A program made the translations under genes and the position numbers. From contig OY755170.1 in the NCBI GenBank assembly GCA_963576735.1, positions 22,304,875 to 22,368,874 of the forward strand: a stretch of 64,000 bases of DNA, in the 5' to 3' direction. This stretch comes from Bedellia somnulentella. Lineage: Eukaryota > Arthropoda > Insecta > Lepidoptera > Bedelliidae. The notes under the pieces are model-generated. The model was not told the origin of the DNA and did not search any database. It was given only the letters and a program-made list of their open reading frames with translations. Positions 1 to 10,026 of the stretch are shown here, piece by piece (position 1 is the stretch's first letter; each line of letters starts with the position of its first letter).

Positions 1-244
1 GAAATTTTGCGACAACGGGAGAAGTTACTCCGATTTTTAAGCTTCCGCCGCGCGTGCAGCCTTAGTGTTTAAAGTTACATAGAAATGTGTGTGGAATTGC
101 CTTTAGTAAAGGAATAAAATTGTTTTAAGAGATTATGAAGTTAATAATTTTTGATATTCTTAATACGGACATAAAATAGGTTATACACTAAAAATATTAA
201 ATTTCAACTGTTTAATTTTGCTGACCTTGATAATATAAAAAAAC
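1..244. other. Unassigned AT-rich sequence
   Basis: I see no reading frame or repeat that I can support. A Helitron-like 3' end follows directly, so this stretch may be the inside of that element. Confidence 0.3.
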
Positions 245-279
245 CTCGCTACCCGTGTGAAGCTGGGCCGATCCACTAG
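245..279 (+). mobile_element. Helitron-like 3' end
   Basis: A short GC-rich hairpin-prone segment (ACCCGTGTGAAGCTGGG) is followed by CTAG at 276-279 and then T at 280. CTRR just before T, preceded by a hairpin, is the usual Helitron 3' terminus. The element would extend leftwards out of the window. An inverted relative of the same terminus lies at 2108-2150. Confidence 0.5.
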
Positions 280-280
280 T

Positions 281-648
281 AATTTAATCAATCAAAACAT
301 ACATAAGGTTATCCGGGGTCCGAGAGATGGCGCTGATAGGTTTCTGAAACACGCTAACAAAATGTGCTCTTTATCTTCCGACCCTTTTTTAAATGCTAAA
401 ATTTCTTCTTAAACTTAGTTTTACTATGACTGTTAACAAAGCTTTAAATGTCGATAGGGTGAACTTAGAAAAGCCGTGCTTTCCCCATGGAAGTTTATAT
501 ATAGTATGTTCGTGTGTAGCCAATGCCCAGAATGTTTACATTCTATCCTCAAATGGAAAGACATATAATACCGTCTACAGTAGCGTTTGAAAACAACATT
601 CTGTTCAGAGTTATCTTCTTTGCTATTTATCAGGCACCGTGTTACCCG
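281..648. other. Unassigned
   Basis: A 65-codon open frame lies at 393-590 but has no recognisable domain, composition or neighbour to support it. It may belong to the Helitron ending at 684. Confidence 0.3.
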
Positions 649-684
649 GACATCAACGCGGGCGAAGCCGCGGGCAAAAGCTAG
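649..684 (+). mobile_element. Helitron-like 3' end
   Basis: The hairpin CGCGGGCGAAGCCGCG (657-672) is followed by GGCAAAAG and CTAG (681-684), then T. This is the textbook arrangement of a Helitron tail. The 5' end (TC at an A/T junction) was not found, so the length is unknown. Confidence 0.6.
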
Positions 685-1773
685 TATTAAGGTATTTTCT
701 TCTGTTCAACATAATATTTGAACATTGCTATTTTAGCTGATTAATGCCACGGTAATGTCAAGCAGAAATAAAGTTTCGTTGGACAGATTAAAATGAAATA
801 AAAACCGAAATACATAGCTTGCAGGTTTTATGGGATTAAACAGCAATAAACGGCTGAAGTGGAAACGCTGCCTACATGAAACTATTTTATGATAAAATCA
901 TGATTATTTTAAATATTCAATCCAACAGTATTTTTACGACACTTGTACTAACTTGTTTAACATTTACTAGTTTCTTTTTTATTTATTTATTTATTGCATT
1001 CCATAGCTATTACATGGTTACAAATTTTATAACAATACAACACTATGGATATTTTACTATTGTTATTATTTTTAAAATAATGTTCATATATTTTATAGAT
1101 GTATTTCAATACGTGGCGTTCGTTTGAAGAACAGTCAAAATCACATGTATTTTTGTGAATAAATGAAAGACTTAACTTTCTTGCAAACATTTCTACGATA
1201 TTGTTAATATTCATTTAGATTTTGACAATCATGAACATCATTTTGCGAAATCGATAACGCAATCTTTATAAGTGATGAGTTGAACATGAATCGAGGCTGT
1301 GTTTTGTTTAAAACAATTCTAGAAAATATGAAGTAAAAACAAACAAATCTAAAGCAAACATAGATTTTTCTTTTAAAAACGTTGAAATTTACAGCAGTTT
1401 TGTTATTTTAGTAATCAATGCAGCAGAAAAACAAAGAAATGTTTTGAATAGTGGGAGTTTCATTGAAATGGGTGATGATACTAATATTTCATGTATTAAA
1501 ATACTGATTGATGAATACTGCCTTATTAAAATAATTTAACAAACTTTAATAGAGTTTATTAAACAAAAACTTAAATTTAAATGAATATAAATATTTTTAA
1601 TTTGGAAGTACCTATATTTGACCGGATCGTATAAAAAGGCTAATCTCATAGTTAAGTGGGGCGAACAACCGCCTATTATGCAGGAAAGCGTGCGTTCAAA
1701 TTCTAATTCGGGCCTAAGTCGATGTATCATTCCTAAAAGTAATATTCTTTTAAAATGAATCTTGGTTCATAAT
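685..1773. other. Unassigned AT-rich stretch
   Basis: An open frame at 876-1127 is rich in Phe, Ile and Tyr, as expected from AT-rich noncoding DNA. No repeat family seen elsewhere in the window is found here. Confidence 0.3.
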
Positions 1774-1984
1774 AGTGAGCGAAAACATCGTGAATAATCC
1801 CTCATGACTAAGTTATGCTTAGTTATGTGATATATGATATTCGCACAAAACGGCGTTATGACATAAGTACACTGTTAAAAAAACGTAATCAAGGGTCAAA
1901 AGGGTAATCTTAACACCAGGTGACAATCATGTATTTTAAATTATTAGTACCTCTACCACGCCTTCGGTGATAATCGTTTGAGAT
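1774..1984 (+). mobile_element. SINE2 fragment, degenerate
   Basis: The copy retains GAAAACATCGTGA, the ACTAAGTTATGCTTAG block, ACACCAGGTGACA and the CCTCTACC 3' region. The tRNA-like head is absent and many positions are mutated, so this is an old 5'-truncated copy. Confidence 0.65.
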
Positions 1985-2107
1985 TTTTAGTCAATTGAAA
2001 ACATAGTTACTAATACAGTGTAGATATTTATTAATACAACGATATTCTATACAACACTTAATACTGTAATTCCCCTATTTCAAAAGTAATTTATATTTTA
2101 TTGGATA

Positions 2108-2150
2108 CTAGTGAATCGGCCCAGCTTCGCACGGATAGCGTTGTTTTTTT
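2108..2150 (-). mobile_element. Helitron-like 3' end, inverted relative to 245-279
   Basis: Read on the minus strand, CTATCCGTGCGAAGCTGGG is followed by CCGATTCACTAG and T. It matches the 245-279 terminus with few changes. The element would run to higher coordinates. Confidence 0.5.
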
Positions 2151-2570
2151 AAGTATATGAGGTTTTTTTCTTGACCAGGAACAGGTCTAGTACTCTGTTA
2201 TTAATATTTCCGACATTATTGTATTGAGAGAGATCTAAATAGCTTAAAGTGTCAATAAATTCTATTCTATTATAAGTATAGATTTTACTTCTTGCGCTCG
2301 CTCTTACATTTACAAATGAATGAGTAAATACAAATGGGTAATCAATACGAAGTCAAAAATAAGGAAATGTGACATGTCAAGCAATAAGTCTTAAAACAAC
2401 TTCATAAGTTTATTCCTATTAATACATTGTCTAATTATGTTTTCTCAAGCAGTCAGTTTTAATTATTTGTACCATTGTTCTTTGTTCAAAACAGAGGTCG
2501 GTTATTTATTATGCACCTCTGCCTATACTATTTTTAAGAATGTAGGTGTTTATATATATAAATCTCCAAT
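2151..2570. other. Unassigned
   Basis: This may be the body of the minus-strand Helitron ending at 2108. Nothing else is recognised. Confidence 0.3.
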
Positions 2571-2620
2571 AGTCTGGCTACCCTTTATGCTATTCATAGC
2601 CCTGAGTTTATGTATGCATA
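2571..2620 (+). mobile_element. SINE1 3' tail fragment
   Basis: The segment keeps only the 3' hairpin: GTCTGGCTACCC, then TTCATAGCCCTGAG and TTTATGTATG. It is severely 5'-truncated. Confidence 0.6.
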
Positions 2621-3218
2621 TTTCTAAACATCTATTCATAAGCGAATACAACTGATCTTTAAAAAAACAAATGACGCAAGTAATGTTCTTTTCAAAAGAA
2701 AAGAATATAACATGATTATAGTAATTTAAAAAAAATGCTATACTCATGTTATATTTTTAACGTCCGTTTTGTTTCCCTATTAAATATTCCATTCATTTAC
2801 ACAAGCCATCTTAACAAAACAGAATTTTCCATGAAAAGTAATTAACGACTCTCCGCAAAGTGCGGGGCTTGCTCGTTCTCGGTCGCAGAAAACAATAACA
2901 GACATTGTTACTTACATTTGTGCTAAAACAGCTTTCTCTCAGTGCACTACACTTTTCAAATCGAATTTTCATGTCAGTTGTAAAGTTTATATCAACGAAC
3001 CCTCGCCCTCTTAACCTTATGGACAAGTCATATGAGATTCTGAAGAAGTTTCCAACACGTCTGAGTTTTCAGACGGTTGGGTTTTCACCTTTTTATTATT
3101 TGAACTTAGAATTAATATAAAATATGTATTGAGTTAGACACACACACACTCACATAATATGAACAACCTATTGCTAAATTTGAAGCTAAAAATCTCTATA
3201 TTGATAATAATATTATTG
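2621..3218. other. Unassigned, with a short (CA)n run
   Basis: A short CA-dinucleotide tract occurs at about 3138-3149. Open frames here on both strands overlap each other and have no recognisable content. Confidence 0.3.
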
Positions 3219-3320
3219 GTGGGTACCTTCTCTGGAAACTAGATGGCGCTTGCCATGTGAGTTCAGGAGTATTGATACCTCTGCCAACCCCTTCGGGGAT
3301 AAACGGCGTGAACGTTTATA
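3219..3320 (+). mobile_element. SINE2 3' fragment, 'CCATCTAG' subtype
   Basis: It begins at GTGGGTACCTTCTCTGG and ends in CGGCGTGAACGTTTAT. The middle carries GATGGCGCTTGCCATGTGAG instead of the usual CACGTGAC hairpin, the same variant seen in the full copy at 22627-22999. Confidence 0.8.
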
Positions 3321-3621
3321 ATATAATATTATCTCTATAATTTTAGAGGGAAAACTAGACTTTGAAATTGGTTCTCTGTCAGAATTTGAAAGGTGATTAT
3401 GACCAAATAGGTAACGATTTATCTTTGGGTGTTAAATGTTAAAATTCAGTGTAGTTAAGTTTATTTATATTTTTTCGTTTTAATGCTATTAATTAAAATT
3501 AATTTAATCGGTTCGCGTTAATTTTACGTGCAACCAGGTGTAGTTTCGCATCGAATCGGTGGAAGTGATTTTTATTTTTCATTAAGTTGATTTGGTATAA
3601 TTAATCTGTTGATTATTATAT

Positions 3622-3846
3622 CATACATACTCACGGCAATAAATCCCTAAACGGGGTAACCAGAGCCAAGGAATTAGAAACACCTCAGCCACTTTTGAGA
3701 ACTGAATGGGGAAAAGGTGGTAAAATAAAGGTCTCCAACCACATCGCCCAAATAATCCCTTAATTGCCTCAATTCCGTTAGTCAATTCTTACGTACACCC
3801 ACCGGAAGAAATGGGGTCGTGCTATTCTAAGACGACACTACACACG
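3622..3846 (-). mobile_element. SINE1, near full length
   Basis: On the plus strand it reads from CATACATACTCACGGC to CGACACTACACAC, so the sense strand is minus and the TATG tail is at the left. The internal blocks are all present with scattered substitutions: GAATTAGAAA, CTCAGCCACTTTTG, CTCCAACCACATCGCCC and CACCGGAAGAAATGGGG. Confidence 0.85.
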
Positions 3847-4458
3847 ACACGACATAGCTTTTTATAAATATTCCATAATTAAAGCAAAATTTAAAATCGA
3901 TATGAATTATTTTTATATGATTTTAAGAAGTTTTCAAATTTAAATTGGCAGCATTACTAAGTAAGATAAATTGATCCATTGGATGTTAATAATGGTGGTG
4001 AAGTATCGTAATACTTACAATTGTCTATAATAAATTTATAGCAGCAAAAAGAAAGAATGCCATTTCTATAAGGTTTAGTAGTCAATGATTTGAAACTCAG
4101 GACATGTACAGTTTTTAAGATATCAGCTTACCAGAGATACTGAGACTTTTCTCTTTGGCGTTTTAAACTCAATCACTAAGAAACAGATATGTTTGTCTTA
4201 AAGATAAAGATAAACAACTTGATTTAGTAACAGCGTACAAAATAGAATTTATGTACAAAAGCTTTACATACTAAAAGCAAACATTTTACAAAAAAACAGG
4301 ACTAATAATTATATTTAATAACTGCAAATTGTTACCAGAAAGTTTGGCAACCATTTTAATTGCACGCTGATTTTCAGATCTGACCTAGATTAACTTGCAT
4401 ATGAAAATGTACCTAACCTAGCACAATACTGAATATTTTATATGTATTATGGTGATTG
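3847..4458. other. Unassigned AT-rich stretch
   Basis: No coding, RNA or repeat signal that I can support. Confidence 0.3.
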
Positions 4459-4640
4459 AAAAAGGCGACTTTGGGTATTGGGGTTTTTTAAGTGAGTTTT
4501 GAGCGATGCAGTTGTAGACCAGCACCTAGAAATTTATTTTACAATCTTTTCCCCGCTTAACTTCCAAAAGAGGCTGAAGATTTTTTTTATTCTGAAGCCC
4601 TGGCTACCCCTTTTAGTGATTTATAGCCGTGAGTATGTGT
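4459..4640 (+). mobile_element. SINE1, 5'-truncated
   Basis: It starts at AAAGGCGACTTTGGG, continues through the GCGATGCAGTTG region, and ends in GGCTACCCCTTTTAGTGATT and TATAGCCGTGAGTATGTG. It lacks the first 70 or so bases of the family. Confidence 0.8.
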
Positions 4641-4754
4641 TCATTTAGTCAATTATTAACTACATTAGCGAATTCATAGTCATAATCTCCATTGCTTTCT
4701 CAAAAGAGAACCAATGTGTTGAGTATAAGCATGCATCATTTTAACACGCACTGT

Positions 4755-4860
4755 ATTTATGTATGTAACCGACTCTTTTAATCTCGATTTTAACCCATTT
4801 TAAACGGACCGATTTAATTAAAAATTACCACACTTATCGATAATCAGGGACAAGAAATAA
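4755..4860 (+). repeat. Dispersed repeat copy 1 (AACCGACTCTTTTAA family)
   Basis: TGTATGTAACCGACTCTTTTAA through the ACACTTATCGATAATC region closely matches 16973-17090. The match runs for about 100 bases with small gaps. I cannot place the family. Confidence 0.6.
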
Positions 4861-5360
4861 TGGAATTAATTTATTGAACTTTCAACAAGTCCTCATTCCA
4901 CATTTTGACAGCTAGTGCACACTGCAAAGCCGCCCGGTAAACGTCTAAATATACCCAAATACATTCAATATTAAATAAAGCTGCAACGTTAATCGCTTTT
5001 TCAATATATTGAGAAAATATAATCACATATGAACAATAATTTAGTACAAGCTCAACTAATGGTTCAGTGGGTACAACTAATCCAAACTGTTAGGAATGTT
5101 TACAATCGAGCTGTGCATATACAGCACGTGCGATGAAAAATTGTTCAATAAATTCGTTTTTTTGAAACAAATATGACGAATCATTTACGCTGTACATTCT
5201 AAAAGGCAAGGCAGAGGTGCTGCAACTTCTGAACTTTACATGAAAATGTCATCGCTGCTTACTAGTTCCCACTTTTTGCCTAAAAATTATACTCTCCTAT
5301 AGAGGTCCCGTGACTATAGGCCATGTTTTCTTTGAAGATTTTGATACTGCGAACTGAAGG

Positions 5361-5492
5361 GCAAGCACGAGCGGTGTTTAAACTAGTTATCGCGTGCGAT
5401 AAAGCAGCCATCTCTTACGCACTTACTTAGTATCTTATACTGCCATCTCATTCTAACCGTTATCGTGTCGATAAAATAGCGCTCGTGCTTGC
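5361..5492 (+). mobile_element. MITE-A, complete (132 bp)
   Basis: Terminal inverted repeats GCAAGCACGAGCG and CGCTCGTGCTTGC bound a 132-bp noncoding body with AACTAGTTATCGCG and TATCGTGTCGATAAAATAG. It has two relatives, at 14598-14729 (inverted, same length) and 48659-48788. The transposase source is not in the window and no clear target-site duplication is visible. Confidence 0.8.
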
Positions 5493-6068
5493 TCTCTATT
5501 GCAAAGCACACTACCATGAGTATTCACTGGAAGTTACTGGGTATAGGTGAAAAGTTCTTGTTTTAAACTTTTTAGTATGTGTTTTCATGTACTCGTAGTT
5601 GGGTTTCAGTTAATGATATTATTGTTTAAATGAATTTGGGCTTCACTATATCCTGCAAGAATGTCTTCTTATCACTCATCTTATTTCTCTAATTGAGATT
5701 ATCAAAAGGTATATAAGTTATGGTATGGTTAAGGTCAAACGTATACGAACCTAAATTGTGATCAAACTCATAAACTTATTTTTTGGATCAACGAAGTCAA
5801 GTAAAATTATTTGAATAGTACCTTTATAAATAATCTTCGAAATAAAAAAGGAATCGAAAGAGTCTCAGAATCAAATTAATTGCTAGAAGACTTGATTGTA
5901 AGTATCTAATTAAAGTATCCCAAATTCTTTCATCGCAAAATAGCAACCTCACGGGAAGAGATGAAGTAGTCTTATTTCCAGTCAACAGTATTAAATTCAA
6001 AACTATATTTCCGTTTTTGAAGTTGCTTGAGACGCTATGAAAATGTATTTTTTTATATTTAATTATAC
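5493..6068. other. Unassigned
   Basis: A 104-codon minus frame (5824-6138) overlaps the SINE2 copy that follows and is not credible as a gene. Confidence 0.3.
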
Positions 6069-6425
6069 ATAAACATAAACGTTCACGCCGAATATCCCCG
6101 AAGGGGTTGGCAGAGGTACTAATACTCCTGAACATCACGTGACTTTGTCACCTGGTGTTCAGAGTACCCACGTTTTGCATGGACAGTGCACTCACGTGAT
6201 AGGGGGCAGGCCTATCGCCGTTTTGTACGAATACACTGTCACATGACTAAGTACAACTCAGCCATGTGGGTTTCCTCACGATGTTTTCCCTCACCGTTAA
6301 CAACCATGATAAATTAACCACACATATGTCTTAAGAAAAGACGAATTGGTGTAGGCCCGACCCAGGATTTGAACACTAGTCGTTTGCACGATAACCGAGT
6401 GTTCTACCCACTGGGCTATCACGGT
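6069..6425 (-). mobile_element. SINE2, near full length
   Basis: Read on the minus strand, the tRNA-like head is at 6425 (GATAGCCCAGTGGGTAGAAC as box A; GTGTTCAAATCCTGG as box B). The conserved core around GAGGAAACCCACATGGC follows, then the CACGTGAC/GTCACCTGG hairpin. The 3' hairpin GCCAACCCCTTCGGGGATAT leads into CGGCGTGAACGTTTATG. Confidence 0.9.
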
Positions 6426-7427
6426 TGCTTAATAATTAATATTTAATATCTTTATCTTAATATTTAATTATCATTCTTCAAAATGGCCGACTAGTTTCCA
6501 ATTTTGGAATTCAAAAAGTAAATATAATGCAATTCAATAAATCAAATATTTTTTTCGAAATTATCAAAGGCCTTGCTCAAAGAACTCTATAATGTCCGGT
6601 ATGTACTAGCGTCAATTAGACATAAATTAAATCTATTGATTGACTAAACAGCCTCATTAAGAGTCTGTACTTTGCTACACGCAGCTAAATACCAATTAGC
6701 ATTCATAATTAGGGGTATATCGAAATGATAGCGCAGTAGTATTTCACCGAAAATTTACGTTTGCTATAAAGCATATGAAATAAAGGAATATAACACTTTT
6801 TGCCAACTGACACACTTAGATTGATAGTTATTTTATGCGATACCTGCCAACTAGGGAATGCAAATCTCGCGAGATTATGAATAACAATACTGCGAGATCG
6901 AAGACCGATGCAAATAATTTCAATATTTGAATGAGTTAGGAAAAACATAATAAAAATTATAAGTACTATAAGATAAACATTTCTAAATGAAACTCAATAT
7001 CTAAGTCGAGTTGACTATTTAACTGATATTACAGTTATATTAAGTGCAGTATAAGCAAAATATACCAATTAGTCAAACTATTAGCAACTTACAGATTAAT
7101 TTACAAAATATAACAATTTAATGACATATTCGTTCAAGCCCAATTACAAGCCATTATTTCGAATTATTTTTGAAGTAGCTCTAAGAAGCACAAAATGACA
7201 AAAGAATCGTCTACTCAACGGCTTCTTATTTTGTTGAGCCGATAACCAGCCGCTGAGAATGCCCTTTCGGGGATTCGTTCCGCGACCGCTTCGCCTAATG
7301 CCGCCACCTCACGCGCACCGAGCGATGTAGCGACAATGCATATTTTTACTTATAACACTGCTCTAAAATCATTGAAAAATTAATAAAGGTTATAAAACTA
7401 TTGATTAATGTGAAAAGAGGAAAATAG
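6426..7427. other. Unassigned, with a GC-richer patch
   Basis: About 7228-7330 is noticeably GC-rich (GCCCTTTCGGGGATTCG, CGACCGCTTCGCC) against an AT-rich background. It has no long frame and probably belongs to an unrecognised element. Confidence 0.3.
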
Positions 7428-7500
7428 GTTTACCTGGATCGTATCAAGATCGATCGATAGACAGTCATTCCCAGTGGAAATTGTAGTAAGCGCTGTTTAT
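7428..7500 (+). mobile_element. LINE-A 3' tail, degenerate
   Basis: TTTACCTGGATCGTATCAAG, GATCGATAGACAGTC and CCCAGTGGAAATTG follow the LINE-A 3' coding end with several indels. The TATG tail is lost. Confidence 0.4.
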
Positions 7501-7604
7501 AGAGATGCAGATACCATCTTTTTCCTTCCAGTTTTCATAGAAAGTCATATAAATTAAACATTTACGTATTATGGTTATGCATGTTGGTTGCAACATAATA
7601 AACA

Positions 7605-7694
7605 TAACATATATTTTCACGCCTTTTATCCCCGAAGGGTTTGACGGAGGTACAAATGATTCTGAACATCACGTGACTTTGTCACCTGGTGTTG
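7605..7694 (-). mobile_element. SINE2 3' fragment
   Basis: It carries the tail AACATAACATAT, TTTCACGCC, the CCCCGAAGGG hairpin and the CACGTGACTTTGTCACCTGG block, then stops. It is a 5'-truncated copy. Confidence 0.8.
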
Positions 7695-7857
7695 TTGTAG
7701 GTTGTATGGTTAATAAATAATGTTTTAAACCTTTGCTGAAAGTTCATGTTATAAGTTCAGTTTCAAATGACGTTTGTAATCACACATCCTTTTGCTAATA
7801 AGCTAACTTTTTGCAAAACTCACAAAAGTATTTAATTGCTATGGTATATTATCTATA

Positions 7858-9342
7858 AAAGAGGATGCATCCATTTCTTCGCCAATCGGCAGCAATGTTG
7901 ATTGGGACGATGTGATGGGTGACTGTAGTGATAGTGAGGTCAGAACGGAAGAAATAATGAAAGCAATGAAAAGTATGAAACTAGGGAAAGCGGCAGGGTA
8001 TGACAGGATAAATATCGAGATGCTGAGGGCTGGTAAAGAGGCGGTGGCTTCCTGGTTGTACTTCCTTTTCCAAAAATGCTGGTGGCAAAGTACCACAAGA
8101 CTGGTGCAAGGCGGTAATCGTGCCTCTATATAAAGGAAGGGGGTCACACCAGGAGGCTAAAAACTACCGTGGAATCAGCCTACTCAGCATTGTCGGTAAA
8201 TTGTATGCAAATGTTTTGATTGAAAGAGTAATTAATGAAATGGATGATAAAATTTTGGATGTGCAAGCAGGATTAAGAAAGGGGATGGAATGTATGGACC
8301 AAATCTTTTCTTTAAGGAGCATCACTGAAAAGTTCTTAGCTAAGAACCGAAAGGTGTATTGCTCCTTCATAGATTTAGAGAAGGTGTATGATAGGGTCGT
8401 AAGAAAGTATTTATGGGAGGTGTTGTCCAAGTTCGGTTTGGGGAGTCAACTTATACGTGCACTGGTATCACTCTATGAGGATTCCAGTGCATGTATAAGA
8501 GTAAACGGGGAAAATACTGATTGGTTCGGTATCTCTCGAGGTGTCCCGTGACAGGGTTGTGTAGCTTCTCCGTGGCTCTTCAATCTGTTTATGGATGACT
8601 GTCTGATAGAGTTGCGTAAAAGTGATTATGGACTAAGAATGGGTGGATTCGTCATCAAATGCCTCTTTTATGCTGATGACCAAGTGTTACTTGCATCGTC
8701 GGTTGAAGAGTTGCAAGAGATGATGAATATTGCACATGCATCTTTTGAAAGAAAGGGAATGAGGGTGAATGTTGAGAAAACCAAAACCATGGTTTTTGTT
8801 TTCTCAACATGAACATGGTGATTGAAATTAATGGTAAGAAAGCGGAACAAGTGAAGGAGTTTGTATATCTGGGAAGTTTGTTTACTAGGGATGAAAAGTG
8901 TGATGAAGATATCGAGAGAAAAGTTAAAAAGGGTAATGCGATTGATTGAGCTTTGAATGGTCTCATGTCTAGTCAGTCGGTGTCCGAATAAGCGCGAATG
9001 GCAGTGCATGATGCTGTTCTGGTTCCTACGCTTATGCATGGTTGTGAATGTTGGGTGCGGCAGAAGAAGCATGAGAGCAGAGTGAATGCAGTAGAGATGA
9101 GGTCCCTCAGAAAAGTTTGTAATGTAAGGTTAAGTGATCGTGTGAGAAATGACGTGATTCATGAAAGGTACGGCTTGAAAGATGATATAAGGCCGGCGTC
9201 CAAAGTATGAGGAAAAAAGAGCATGTATGAAAAGATTGATGGATGTAAACGAAGCTAAAGAGGTTTGCCAGGATCGTATAAAGTGGCGATCAATAGTCTC
9301 TGCCTACCCCAATGGGAAATAATGGCGTGAGTATATGTATAT
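7858..9342 (+). mobile_element. LINE-A: 5'-truncated non-LTR retrotransposon
   Basis: The 1485-bp insertion is flanked by a perfect 14-bp direct repeat, GTATATTATCTATA (7844-7857 and 9343-9356), the mark of target-primed reverse transcription. It begins inside the reverse transcriptase region and ends after TGGCGTGAGTATATGTATATG. The 3' untranslated part is only about 20 bases, so the conserved 3' hairpin overlaps the last codons and the stop. More than ten shorter tails of this family are scattered through the window. Confidence 0.9.
7860..9322 (+). pseudogene. Reverse transcriptase of LINE-A, broken
   Basis: The frame fragments read as the palm and C-terminal part of a non-LTR reverse transcriptase. 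The N-terminal piece is 7912-8100. There is a frameshift near 8100-8120, where KCWWQS is followed by a new frame starting PLYKGRG. The RT core holds KNYRGISLLSIVGKLYA, FIDLEKVYDRV and SRGVP. A TGA at 8549-8551 falls just before QGCVASPWLFNLFMDD. The catalytic box YADDQVLL is at about 8668-8691, then GMRVNVEKTKTMVF. After another stop come EFVYLGSLFTRD and VLVPTLMHGCECWV. Near 9188-9200 sequence is deleted, joining GLKDDIR to the final segment ending SIVSAYPNGK and TAA (9320-9322). The endonuclease is missing through 5' truncation. From memory, similar proteins are common in moths; I do not commit to a named clade. Confidence 0.85.
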
Positions 9343-9489
9343 GTATATTATCTATATAATACGAATAGGTTATATTTAGGGAATTGTCTATTTGTACCAA
9401 ATGTTGTGCCATGTCAGCTTTGCAAAGCATTAACTCATCTCTTCCCGCGGGTGTCATAAAACATGACTAAGAGTTTTTGTAATGTTTAA

Positions 9490-9939
9490 CCCACCAAAAA
9501 CATTTTAAATGTAAAAAATTTTAGCCAAGCAAATACAATACAAAAAATTATAATATGTTAACTAAAAGACTTCGCAGACAAAAGGATTGATATCTGAATG
9601 GTTGCCAAGCACTGCAGATAATCCTGAAATACAAAGTAGATAACAAGTTAAATTAAAGTTTTGATTTAACTTGGCTCGTTTCCACATAAGAGTTATCATG
9701 ATAATCGACTTATCTGCTAGGTACATTTTAATTTGATTTTGTGGTGAAAACTAGCCAAATTAAATCAAAACTTTAATTTAACTTGGTATCTACTTTGTAT
9801 TTCAGGATTATCTGCAGTGCTCGGCAACCATTCAGATATCAATCCTTTTGTCTGCGAAGTCTTTTAGTTAACATATTATAATTTTTTGTATTGTATTTGC
9901 TTGGCTAACATTTTTTACATTTAAAATGTTTTTGGTGGG
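9490..9939. mobile_element. Foldback element, 187-bp arms (family B termini)
   Basis: Arms 9490-9676 and 9753-9939 are inverted copies of each other with about four mismatches in 187 bases, around a 76-bp spacer. The ends are CCCACCAAAAACATTTTAAA and its reverse complement. A relative with the same termini lies at 39839-40140. There is no coding capacity. If transcribed, it would fold into a long near-perfect hairpin. Confidence 0.85.
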
Positions 9940-10026
9940 ATATCATTACTTTTTGTTAAGAAATAAGTTGGTATTTTTTTTCTGCGTTTGATTTTATACC
10001 TACCTTACTATCTATCTACTATTTTT

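Noticed and set aside
8164..9072. Minus-strand frames opposite the LINE-A reverse transcriptase
   Set aside because: They are antisense to the RT frame, whose conserved motifs (YADD, QGC-SPWLFN) explain the region.
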